From assembly GCA_905235775.1 (NCBI GenBank), contig CAJOMY010000095.1, positions 1 to 6,920 of the forward strand: a stretch of DNA of 6,920 bases, in the 5' to 3' direction. The DNA is from an uncultured Bacteroidales bacterium. GTDB lineage: Bacteria; Bacteroidota; Bacteroidia; Bacteroidales; UBA932. Below the pieces are notes generated by a model that was not told the DNA's origin, searched no databases, and saw only the letters and a list, made by a program, of their open reading frames with translations. A program made the position numbers and the translations under genes. Below, piece by piece: positions 1 through 5,591 of this stretch (position 1 is the first letter of the stretch; each line of letters begins with the position of its first letter).

Positions 1-537
1 GATGCCGGCCTGGGCGGCGACGAGCTCACTGCCATGGCAGAAACCGGCGTCCGCGGCGAGCGGAGCGGTGCTGAAGGTGGAAATGAAAATGTCGCGCGGG
101 CGGATGTCCGGGTCGGCGAGGATGCCGTAAGGGCGCTGGACAAGCCAGGGCCACAGGCCGCTCTGGAGCAACGCCTCGCGGACCTGCGCGGCGTCGAGCC
201 TGGTGGCGTCCTTGACTCCGAAATCGACGCTCTTCCGCTGGCCGTCAGACTCGATGAGGATGGCCAGCAGCTTGCGCTTCTCTCCTCTGACGATCTCCTT
301 GACCGTACCGCTCACCGGCGAGGTCAGGAGGATGTCAGCGTTCTTTTTGTCTGCCGCGACGGGGGAGCCGCAGAGCACGGGATCCCCCTCCTTGACGAGA
401 AGTCTCGGCAGGAAACCCTTGAAGTCCGTCGGTTGGACGGCCACAATGCCCGGCGCTATCGTCTTTGAGACACGGAGTTCCGCTTCTCCCGCGAGCGGGA
501 TGTTCAGACCCCTTTTCAAAACGAAAGTTTGTGACAT
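1..537 (-). CDS. nqrA: Na+-translocating NADH:ubiquinone reductase subunit A, N-terminal part (cut by window edge)
   Basis: NqrA is a subunit of the membrane-bound NQR complex, which couples NADH oxidation by quinone to Na+ export. The visible 179 codons read without a stop from ATG (537) to the left edge; the full family is about 450 residues, so over half is missing. Family-typical segments are visible: KRGLNIPL near residues 8-15, the barrel-sandwich-like stretch LVKEGD (47-52), SPVSGTV (73-79), RGEKRKLLAI (84-93), and the conserved block from WPWLVQRPYG (129) through ADPDIRPRDIF to STAPLAADAGF (about 166). In Bacteroidota nqrA usually opens an nqrABCDEF operon, so the other subunits are expected to the left; that is inference. 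It is divergent from uvrD. There is no Shine-Dalgarno sequence, and the leader is AT-rich with a possible -7 box at 574-581. The ATG is chosen because the family N-terminus begins right there. Confidence 0.93.
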   Translation of the reverse strand, partial: MSQTFVLKRGLNIPLAGEAELRVSKTIAPGIVAVQPTDFKGFLPRLLVKEGDPVLCGSPVAADKKNADILLTSPVSGTVKEIVRGEKRKLLAILIESDGQRKSVDFGVKDATRLDAAQVREALLQSGLWPWLVQRPYGILADPDIRPRDIFISTFSTAPLAADAGFCHGSELVAAQAGI

Positions 538-541
538 GAAA

Positions 542-553
542 TATAACGTTATA
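542..553. repeat. 12-bp perfect palindrome TATAACGTTATA in the nqrA leader
   Basis: The sequence TATAACGTTATA is its own reverse complement. It ends 4 bp before the nqrA ATG, between that start and the putative -7 box at 574-581, so it would lie in the nqrA 5' leader. It could be an operator half-site pair or simply AT-rich leader sequence; nothing else in the window repeats it. Confidence 0.35.
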
Positions 554-573
554 AGTTTTCGCAATTCGCGACG

Positions 574-581
574 CGAAGATA
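574..581 (-). promoter_or_regulatory. Possible Bacteroidota -7 box for nqrA (TATCTTCG)
   Basis: On the minus strand this reads TATCTTCG, one mismatch from the Bacteroidota -7 consensus TAnnTTTG. It lies 36 nt upstream of the nqrA ATG. I do not see a clear TTG at the expected -33 position, so the call is tentative. The same 11-mer, GTATCTTCGCG on the minus strand, recurs just upstream of the DUF34 gene at 4646-4656. Confidence 0.35.
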
Positions 582-609
582 CCACTTTTTTTTGTATTTT
601 CGTGCCGCT

Positions 610-3129
610 ATGAACGAGAAAATGAACACGATTCTGGAAGATTTGAACGAGGAGCAGAAAAGAGCCGTCTGCAGCGTGGACGGACCGGTGCTGATCGTGG
701 CGGGGGCGGGGTCCGGCAAAACCCGCGTATTGACCAGCCGGGTGGCGTATATACTGGCTTTGCAGGAAGATGCGCGCATCCTGGCCCTGACTTTTACGAA
801 GAAAGCTGCCGGCGAGATGAAGGCGCGGATCGCGGCCATGGTGGGGGACAGGAGCGTGCGTCGCGTGGTGATGGGCACCTTCCATGCCGTGTTCGTGCGC
901 TTCCTGCGCGAATACGCGGAGTCGCTGGGCTATCCGCAGAACTTCACCATCTACGACACCTCCGATTCGCAGAGCGCCGTCAAGGCCTGCCTCAAGGAGA
1001 TGGGCCTGGACGACAAGATATACAAGCCGCGCGAAGTGCTCTCGCGCATTTCGATGGCGAAGAACAACCTGATCACCGTCACGGCCTACCAGGCCAGCCA
1101 GGAGCTCCAGACGCAGGACTACCATGCCAAGCGCCCGCGCCTGGGGGAAGTGTACCAGCGCTACCAGGAGCGGCTCAAGCTGAGCGGGGTGATGGATTTC
1201 GACGACATCCTGCTCAACATGAACTTCCTGCTGCGGGACAACCCGGCGGCCCTCGAGGCGATTGCCGGGCGCTTCTCGCACATCATGGTGGACGAGTACC
1301 AGGACACCAACCAGGCGCAGTACCTGATCCTGCGGAAGCTCGCGCAGTTCCGGCGCAACATCTGCGTGGTGGGCGACGACAGCCAGTCGATCTACGCTTT
1401 CCGCGGCGCGCGCATCGAGAACATCCTCAATTTCCGGAAGGACTATCCGGAATGCAAGCTGTTCCGCCTGGAGCGGAACTACCGTTCCACGCAGGTTATC
1501 GTGGATGCCGCCAATTCCCTGATCGCCCACAACGAAGGGCGCATCCCCAAGGAATGCTACGCCGTGGGGGAGGACGGCGAACCAATCCGCCTGCTGAAGG
1601 CCTATACCGAGACCGAGGAGGCCGTGATGATCGTCTCCGAGATCCAGGACCGGATGCGGACGGCGCGGGCGCAGTATCAGGATTTCGCCATCCTGTACCG
1701 GACCAACGCCCAGTCCCGTGCGCTGGAGGAACAGCTCCGCCGGCGCAATATTCCTTATATGATTTATTCGGGCAACTCCTTCTTCGACCGGGCGGAAGTG
1801 AAGGACATGATGGCCTATTTCAAGCTGGTGGTCAACCCGCGCGACGACGAGTCGTTCCGGCGCGTGGTCAACAAGCCCGCCCGCGGCATCGGCGACAAGG
1901 CGCTGGAGGCCGTCGAAGCCGTGGCGCACCAGCAGGGCTGCCCGCTGCTCGAAGCGGCCCGGGAGGTCCCGAAGGTGAAGCCGTTCTGCGAGTTGATTCT
2001 CCGGCTCTCCGCGCTCGTCCCGACGACGGACGCCTGGGAACTGGCGAAGCGCATTGCCGACGAGAGCACGCTGTACGCCTTCTACAAGCAGGACACTTCC
2101 ATCGAGGGCCTGTCCCGCGTGGCCAATCTGGACGAACTCATCAACAGCGTGGCGCAGTTCGTCGAGGAGCGCAGGGAGGAGGCCGAAGATTATGAGGCGG
2201 AAGGGGGAGAGGTCGGCGTCTTTACCCTGGACGACTTCCTGGAGAACGTCTCCCTGCTGAGCAACGTGGACGTGACCGACGACGAAGACACCAACAACAA
2301 GGTGGCGCTGATGACGGCACATTCCTCCAAGGGCCTCGAGTTTCCATACGTGTTCGTGGCAGGCATGGAGGAAAATCTCTTCCCGAGTTCGTCGATGCTG
2401 GCGGGCCGGCAGGAGATCGAGGAGGAGCGGCGGCTGTTCTATGTGGCCGTGACGCGTGCCAAAAAGGCGGTTCGCCTGTCCTTTGCCGGGACGCGCATGC
2501 GCAACGGCAGGCATGAGTCCAATGCGCCGTCGCGCTTCCTCAAGGAAATAGATCCGCGCTACATCGAGAATCCGCTGGAGCCCGAGGACTTCGACAATTC
2601 GGGCGTCACGCACGAGTGGGGCGGTTTCGGCTCCCGCTTCACCGGAGGCCGCCTGGACCGGTTCGGCGTGGGGGGAGGCAACCGGATCGGAAATGGAACC
2701 GCCCGCGGGGCAGCAGGATTGCCTCAGGATAGGTTTGGACTGCGTCCTCATCCCTCCCAAGCTTGCGCTTGGGCCCCTCCCGTTCACGAAGCCACGGGCG
2801 GCTACGCCTCCCGGAGGCAATCTGCTGTCCCTGCTTCGGGCAGTTCCGGCAGGCCTGGCACGGGTGCGTGGGCGCCGCAAGCGAAGCGGCCTGCGGCCAT
2901 CCCCCTTGAGGGGGCGCAGGGGGTGATGACAGCAACGCCAGCGTTTGCTGGCGTGCCGATGACGGAACTGCGGGAAGGTCAGCGCATAGAACACAACCGT
3001 TTCGGCCCCGGGACCATCCTCGAACTCTCCGGCCGGGCTCCGGAGATGAAGGCCAGGATCCGCTTCGACGCCTACGGCGAGAAACTCCTGCTGCTGAAGT
3101 ATGCCAAAATCCGTTTACTCGAAAAGTAA
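610..3129 (+). CDS. uvrD: UvrD/PcrA-type superfamily 1A DNA helicase with an unusual insertion in its C-terminal linker
   Basis: This is an ATP-dependent 3'-5' DNA helicase of the UvrD/PcrA/Rep family, acting in nucleotide excision repair, mismatch repair and clearing of blocked forks. All signature motifs are present, numbered from the ATG at 610: Q-motif LNEEQKRAV (12-20), Walker A AGAGSGKT (31-38), Walker B DEYQD (228-232), motif III GDDSQSIYAFRGA (255-267), motif IV LERNYRS (287-293), motif V with TAHSSKGLEF (569-578) and motif VI with RRLFYVAVTRA (607-617). The last 55 residues or so (GQRIEHNRFGPGTIL onward) match the small C-terminal Tudor-like domain of PcrA. Between core and tail, residues about 698-785 are a low-complexity Pro/Ala/Gly/Arg segment encoded by hairpin-rich DNA, described separately. 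The product is 839 residues. ATG 610 is preferred; ATG 622 and TTG 592 are in-frame alternatives, and no Shine-Dalgarno decides between them. The 3' end overlaps the convergent thioesterase gene by 15 bp. Confidence 0.96.
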   Translation: MNEKMNTILEDLNEEQKRAVCSVDGPVLIVAGAGSGKTRVLTSRVAYILALQEDARILALTFTKKAAGEMKARIAAMVGDRSVRRVVMGTFHAVFVRFLREYAESLGYPQNFTIYDTSDSQSAVKACLKEMGLDDKIYKPREVLSRISMAKNNLITVTAYQASQELQTQDYHAKRPRLGEVYQRYQERLKLSGVMDFDDILLNMNFLLRDNPAALEAIAGRFSHIMVDEYQDTNQAQYLILRKLAQFRRNICVVGDDSQSIYAFRGARIENILNFRKDYPECKLFRLERNYRSTQVIVDAANSLIAHNEGRIPKECYAVGEDGEPIRLLKAYTETEEAVMIVSEIQDRMRTARAQYQDFAILYRTNAQSRALEEQLRRRNIPYMIYSGNSFFDRAEVKDMMAYFKLVVNPRDDESFRRVVNKPARGIGDKALEAVEAVAHQQGCPLLEAAREVPKVKPFCELILRLSALVPTTDAWELAKRIADESTLYAFYKQDTSIEGLSRVANLDELINSVAQFVEERREEAEDYEAEGGEVGVFTLDDFLENVSLLSNVDVTDDEDTNNKVALMTAHSSKGLEFPYVFVAGMEENLFPSSSMLAGRQEIEEERRLFYVAVTRAKKAVRLSFAGTRMRNGRHESNAPSRFLKEIDPRYIENPLEPEDFDNSGVTHEWGGFGSRFTGGRLDRFGVGGGNRIGNGTARGAAGLPQDRFGLRPHPSQACAWAPPVHEATGGYASRRQSAVPASGSSGRPGTGAWAPQAKRPAAIPLEGAQGVMTATPAFAGVPMTELREGQRIEHNRFGPGTILELSGRAPEMKARIRFDAYGEKLLLLKYAKIRLLEK
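2711..2827. repeat. Imperfect inverted repeat pair, possible element ends
   Basis: The left arm at 2711-2725 and the right arm at 2814-2827 are reverse complements over 14 bp apart from a single extra G in the left arm, and they enclose about 88 bp. The enclosed DNA contains the perfect CCCAAGC/GCTTGGG hairpin. The arrangement resembles terminal inverted repeats of a small non-autonomous element, or nested arms of a palindromic repeat. No clear target-site duplication flanks it. Confidence 0.5.
2935..2954. repeat. Perfect 8-bp hairpin within uvrD coding sequence
   Basis: ACGCCAGC at 2935-2942 and GCTGGCGT at 2947-2954 form a perfect stem with the 4-nt loop GTTT. It codes in frame for TPAFAGV, just upstream of the conserved C-terminal domain. 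It is the right-most hairpin of the repeat-like insertion. There is no U-tract after it, so it is not a terminator. Confidence 0.6.
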
Positions 3130-3870
3130 GCGTTCGGCGAATACCTGATGATCGTCCACCCGTCCTTCGATGATGTGGGCGCCGTCGGCGTCCGTGATGT
3201 GCCAGAGTTCCACGGTCTCCCCGGGACGGGCCTCGCGGTTGAAGTTGATAGTCAAATCCTTGACCATCTTGGTGTTGACCAATTCTTCAGGCAGGGCATC
3301 CATCGCCCAGACCGTGTACTTGACGTTGTTGGCGTGCTGGTTGTAATCCACGTCCGAATAGAGGACCCGGTGCGTTCCGATCAGCGTCAGGTCCGCTCCA
3401 CGCGGCACTGCCACCTTGCCGGCTTGCGCTTCGATGGCGGAATCCGGGCTCTGTGGATCCAGGGATACGATGTCCCCCAGGAAATCCGCCCGGACAACGC
3501 GGCGTTCCGCGATGTTCATCACCACCCACGAACTGGTGGAATTGACGGCCGGTTCCCCGTCTGCCCCGAGGATTTGGTAGTCGCGCAGGAAGAAGAGTCC
3601 CTGCAAGCCCTTGTGCCAGGTCAGGATCCGGCAAGGTTCCTTGTGCATCACGGGGCGTTCGAAACGGACGTGCTGCCGGGCCAGCACCCAGGTGCAGCCG
3701 TACGGGCCGAGGACGTCGTCGCCGAAAGCGAGCTTGTCGGCCCCGAACACGGCCATGTGCTGGGCCAGGTCCAGGAAGGCGGCAGGGCGCAGGATCTTCC
3801 GGCGGTCCACCTGGTAGCAGGCCGCCACGAAATCTTCACAGAACTTATCTTCGAAATACTTGTCAGTCAT
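3115..3870 (-). CDS. Acyl-ACP thioesterase (PF01643 family)
   Basis: This cytoplasmic enzyme hydrolyses acyl-ACP to free fatty acid and ACP, ending or diverting fatty acid synthesis. The 251-residue product has the double hot-dog layout of the FatA/FatB-like family. The N-terminal repeat holds CEDFVAACYQVD (11-22) and LARQHVRFERPV (63-74). The C-terminal repeat carries the signature SDVDYNQHANNVKY (172-185) followed by NFNREARPGETVEL (209-222). Residues D175, N177, H179 and E213 have the D-x-N-x-H ... E spacing that, from memory, matches catalytic residues proposed for plant FatB; this assignment rests on the family, not on a test here. The ATG at 3870 lies inside the end of the DUF34 gene (8-bp overlap), which points to translational coupling in one transcript. 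The stop overlaps the end of convergent uvrD by 15 bp. Chain-length preference cannot be read from sequence. Confidence 0.93.
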   Translation of the reverse strand: MTDKYFEDKFCEDFVAACYQVDRRKILRPAAFLDLAQHMAVFGADKLAFGDDVLGPYGCTWVLARQHVRFERPVMHKEPCRILTWHKGLQGLFFLRDYQILGADGEPAVNSTSSWVVMNIAERRVVRADFLGDIVSLDPQSPDSAIEAQAGKVAVPRGADLTLIGTHRVLYSDVDYNQHANNVKYTVWAMDALPEELVNTKMVKDLTINFNREARPGETVELWHITDADGAHIIEGRVDDHQVFAERLLFE

Positions 3871-4639
3871 TGCAGATGGGATTGGTGTCGAGCGCGGTCC
3901 TGATCACTTCCAGACCCGGACAGTTCCCGGTCAGGTACTCCTGCAGGAGATCCTGCGTGTACTGCTCGCTCTGGTAGTGGCCCAGTTCGCCGAGGAGCAC
4001 GCCGCCGTTCTCAAAATAATCATGGTAATGGAATTCGCCGCTGAGGAAACAGTCTGCGCCGGCGCGGATGGCGTCGCGCAACAGGAAGGCGCCGGCCCCG
4101 CCGCAAAGCGCCACGCGGCGGATTTCCCGGCCGTCGAGGGCGGAATGCCGCAGGCACTGCACGCCGAAAACCTCCTTCACGCGGGCGAGAAAATCCACAT
4201 CGCGCAGGGCCTGCGGCAGTTCTCCGACCAGACCGGCGCCGCCCGTGCCGTCTTCCCGCGCCTGCAGCCACCGCAGGTCTCTGAGGCCGAGTCTCCCGGC
4301 AATTGTGTGATTCACGCCACCGGGGGCATTGTCCAGGCTCGTGTGGGCGGAATAGATGGAGACCCCGGCGGCGAGCGCTTTCACGACACAGCGCTGCTGG
4401 TAAGTGGCGTCCGAAACCTGCCGGAGGGCCTTGAAAATCAGCGGGTGATGCGACACGATCAGTTCACACTTTTTCGCAATGGCTTCATCGACAATTGCTT
4501 CCGTCACGTCCAAACAGACCAGGATGCGGCGGACCTCAGATTCCGGAAAACCCACCTGCAGCCCGCTGTTGTCCCATTCGTCCTGCAGCCGCGGCGGTGC
4601 CAGCCGCTCCAAGGTATCGATGATGTATTGGATTCTCAT
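3863..4639 (-). CDS. DUF34/NIF3 (YbgI-like) dinuclear metal-centre protein
   Basis: This is a member of the very widespread NIF3/DUF34 family: cytoplasmic hexameric toroids with a two-metal site, and an exact reaction that is unsettled (links to GTP cyclohydrolase I type 2 annotation and metal insertion have been proposed). The product is 258 residues from ATG 4639. Metal ligands are all visible: SHHP (63-66, H64 and H65), AHTSLDNA with H99 and D103, and GHYQSEQ with H221 and E225; DEWDNSGLQVG (20-30) is the typical N-terminal motif. The protein goes straight from LQAREDGTGGAGLVGELP to the C-terminal half, so it lacks the PII-like insertion found in the longer family members common in Bacteroidota. 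An in-frame ATG at 4660, abutting the upstream stop, would add seven residues; ATG 4639 fits the family start better and follows a -7-like box. It overlaps the thioesterase start by 8 bp. Confidence 0.95.
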   Translation of the reverse strand: MRIQYIIDTLERLAPPRLQDEWDNSGLQVGFPESEVRRILVCLDVTEAIVDEAIAKKCELIVSHHPLIFKALRQVSDATYQQRCVVKALAAGVSIYSAHTSLDNAPGGVNHTIAGRLGLRDLRWLQAREDGTGGAGLVGELPQALRDVDFLARVKEVFGVQCLRHSALDGREIRRVALCGGAGAFLLRDAIRAGADCFLSGEFHYHDYFENGGVLLGELGHYQSEQYTQDLLQEYLTGNCPGLEVIRTALDTNPICND

Positions 4640-4647
4640 AATCGGCG

Positions 4648-4655
4648 CGAAGATA
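4648..4655 (-). promoter_or_regulatory. Possible -7 box (TATCTTCG) just before the DUF34 gene
   Basis: The minus strand reads TATCTTCG, one mismatch from TAnnTTTG, ending 8 nt before the DUF34 ATG at 4639. That would give a very short or absent leader, a layout seen in Bacteroidota. It sits in the 21-bp gap after the HD-family gene stop, so DUF34 and the thioesterase may have their own promoter. If the 4660 ATG is used, the box would be coding and this call is wrong. Confidence 0.35.
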
Positions 4656-4660
4656 CGCAT

Positions 4661-4996
4661 TTATTTTCGATTTCCGTACCCGGAACCAGTATGGCGAGCG
4701 GTCTCCTCGGCGATGGTCTCTTCGCTGTCCCTCATGGCATCGAGGGTCTTCTGCAACACCTCGTCCAGGGTCCAGCCGAGCATCTCCGCTCCCTGCTCGA
4801 TTACCTCGCGGGAGCAGCCGGCGGCGAAGGTCTTGACCTTGTACTTCTTCTTGAGCGACTTCAGCTCCATGTCCTGGACGCTCTTCGAGGGGCGCATCAG
4901 CGCCTCCACCGTCAGGGCGTGACGAAGGTGAAACGGATCCTTGTTGTATTTCCTGAGCAGCTCGACGGCCGCCTCCCTGGTGATGTGGCTTTCCAT
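4661..4996 (-). CDS. HD-family phosphohydrolase-like protein with the catalytic core deleted in frame
   Basis: The 111-residue product matches both ends of an HD-domain hydrolase family of about 190 residues, as I remember it. The N-terminal part is MESHITREAAVELLRKYNKDP through HLRHALTVEALM (residues 1-34). The C-terminal part starts at MRPSKSVQDMELKSLKKKYK and runs through FAAGCSREVIEQGAEMLGW (34-75) to about residue 90. The middle of the family, which carries the HD metal-binding motif, the second histidine region and the conserved substrate pocket, is absent. The frame is kept, with the join at A32-L33-M34-R35 (4892-4903). The protein should therefore lack hydrolase activity; whether it is still expressed or folded is unknown. 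ATG 4996 is chosen because the family N-terminus starts there and a -7 box lies 25 nt upstream; a longer reading frame exists upstream but looks non-coding. It may be co-transcribed with the DUF34 gene 21 bp downstream. Confidence 0.75.
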   Translation of the reverse strand: MESHITREAAVELLRKYNKDPFHLRHALTVEALMRPSKSVQDMELKSLKKKYKVKTFAAGCSREVIEQGAEMLGWTLDEVLQKTLDAMRDSEETIAEETARHTGSGYGNRK

Positions 4997-5021
4997 GTTT
5001 CTTTGAACGATACAGATTACG

Positions 5022-5029
5022 CAAAAGTA
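5022..5029 (-). promoter_or_regulatory. Bacteroidota -7 box (TACTTTTG) for the HD-family gene
   Basis: The minus strand reads TACTTTTG, an exact match to TAnnTTTG, 25 nt upstream of the HD-family ATG (4996). At about 20 bp further upstream there is only TTCC, not a clean TTTG, so the -33 element is weak. It would drive the minus-strand group HD, DUF34 and thioesterase. Confidence 0.5.
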
Positions 5030-5151
5030 GTCAATTTTCGTGAGAGAAGGAAGCGGAGATTGCGACGGAATCGATGTGCCACCTGCAGCGCAATGAAATG
5101 TGCCTGGCGGAGGAAGAAAAAGTTTGTCTTTGAAAGCAGTATTTCGACCTT

Positions 5152-5517
5152 TTGCGTGTTTTAATAGTAAAGACGAAGACAAAAGATGAAAAGCATTTTT
5201 TGATTGCATGCTTGGGTGATAACGGAGAGTGGTTCTATGCTGTAAAGGATAATTTTTATGAAGAAGTTGGCATTTCATTGAATTGGCTGGTCTGGTTGTG
5301 CATCCCATCATTGATAGCAGGCGTATTCACAGCCATTTATGCCTATCAAAATTTTGACGATGTGGTCTCCCGCAGATTCCTGTATCGCAACAGTGCCGCG
5401 TCTGTTTTCGAATATGAGTGGAAATACACCATCAACAGATTTCTCGCGGGCTTTATTGCATTTTACGGGCTGGCATTGCAGGTATTTGTCTTTGTAGTAT
5501 TGTCTAGAATGGCTTGA
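5152..5517 (+). CDS. Small two-helix membrane protein, unrecognised, possibly N-terminally truncated
   Basis: I do not recognise this family. The open frame gives up to 121 residues with two hydrophobic segments likely to span the membrane: about residues 43-65 (NWLVWLCIPSLIAGVFTAIY) and 97-117 (FLAGFIAFYGLALQVFVFVV). Between them lies a polar region rich in aromatic and charged residues (NFDDVVSRRFLYRN ... YEWKYTINR). The only available start is TTG at 5152; there is no usable ATG, since the sole internal Met is the penultimate residue. In the same frame an upstream ATG stretch (from 5074) is stopped by TGA at 5131. The gene may thus use a rare start or be the remains of a longer one broken near 5131. 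It is visibly more AT-rich than the genes to its left, and a strong palindrome follows 3 bp after its stop. It is divergent from the HD-family gene. Confidence 0.45.
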   Translation: MRVLIVKTKTKDEKHFLIACLGDNGEWFYAVKDNFYEEVGISLNWLVWLCIPSLIAGVFTAIYAYQNFDDVVSRRFLYRNSAASVFEYEWKYTINRFLAGFIAFYGLALQVFVFVVLSRMA

Positions 5518-5520
5518 AAT

Positions 5521-5555
5521 AATTATCCAAATCAGATAATCTGATTTGGATAATT
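5521..5555. repeat. Perfect palindrome, 16-bp arms around a 3-nt centre; possible terminator or operator
   Basis: AATTATCCAAATCAGA at 5521-5536 is exactly reverse-complemented at 5540-5555, with TAA in the centre. It begins 3 bp after the stop of the small membrane ORF, so it could end that transcript as a hairpin, although no run of T follows it. Its right arm contains TTTG (5545-5548), the probable -33 element of the ATPase promoter, so it could equally be a binding site for a dimeric regulator. Confidence 0.85.
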
Positions 5556-5576
5556 GCTTGTAAGGCGCTATTTTTG
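5545..5576 (+). promoter_or_regulatory. Bacteroidota promoter of the ATPase gene (TTTG, 20 bp, TATTTTTG)
   Basis: TTTG at 5545-5548 and TATTTTTG at 5569-5576 match the Bacteroidota -33 (TTTG) and -7 (TAnnTTTG) elements with a 20-bp spacer. The -7 box ends 15 nt before the ATPase ATG, giving a short leader. This is the best promoter match in the window. The -33 element lies within the palindrome at 5521-5555. Confidence 0.65.
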
Positions 5577-5591
5577 TGGAAAATTTAGCGT

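Larger units (their letters stand above)
2701..2963. repeat. Hairpin-rich, repeat-like DNA inserted in frame in the uvrD linker
   Basis: This stretch of about 260 bp differs from the rest of uvrD. It contains a long imperfect inverted repeat (CAGCAGGATTGCCTC at 2711-2725 against GAGGCAATCTGCTG at 2814-2827, one base skipped). It also holds perfect hairpins at 2756-2773 (CCCAAGC, 4-nt loop, GCTTGGG) and 2935-2954 (ACGCCAGC, loop GTTT, GCTGGCGT), and weaker ones at 2806-2818, 2874-2890 and 2901-2914. GATGAC occurs at 2925-2930 and again at 2958-2963. Such dense short palindromes are typical of intergenic palindromic repeats, not helicase coding sequence. The reading frame stays open throughout, and the conserved C-terminal domain resumes at about 2970. 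The exact boundaries are my estimate. Confidence 0.65.

Noticed and set aside
34..468. Plus-strand open frame of 144 codons at the left edge
   Set aside because: It is antisense to the nqrA start, which has strong family motifs.
595..602. TATTTTCG as a -7 box for uvrD
   Set aside because: It is only 7 nt from the ATG, with no TTG at the right distance upstream; too weak to annotate.
2639..2935. Open frames in other phases over the uvrD linker insertion
   Set aside because: The GC-rich hairpin DNA is low in stops in several frames. Only the helicase frame connects two conserved domains.
3148..3903. Long plus-strand open frame of 251 codons opposite the thioesterase
   Set aside because: It is antisense to a gene with a clear family signature (DVDYNQHANN), and its own translation has no recognisable domain. 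High GC explains the absence of stops.
3860..5164. Long plus-strand open frame of 434 codons opposite the DUF34 and HD-family genes
   Set aside because: It is a shadow of two real minus-strand genes: the DUF34 metal ligands and the HD-family ends are on the minus strand.
4997..5311. Upstream extension of the HD-family gene to an ATG at 5311
   Set aside because: The extension would add 105 residues with no resemblance to the family, would run across the -7 box at 5022-5029 and would overlap the divergent membrane ORF.
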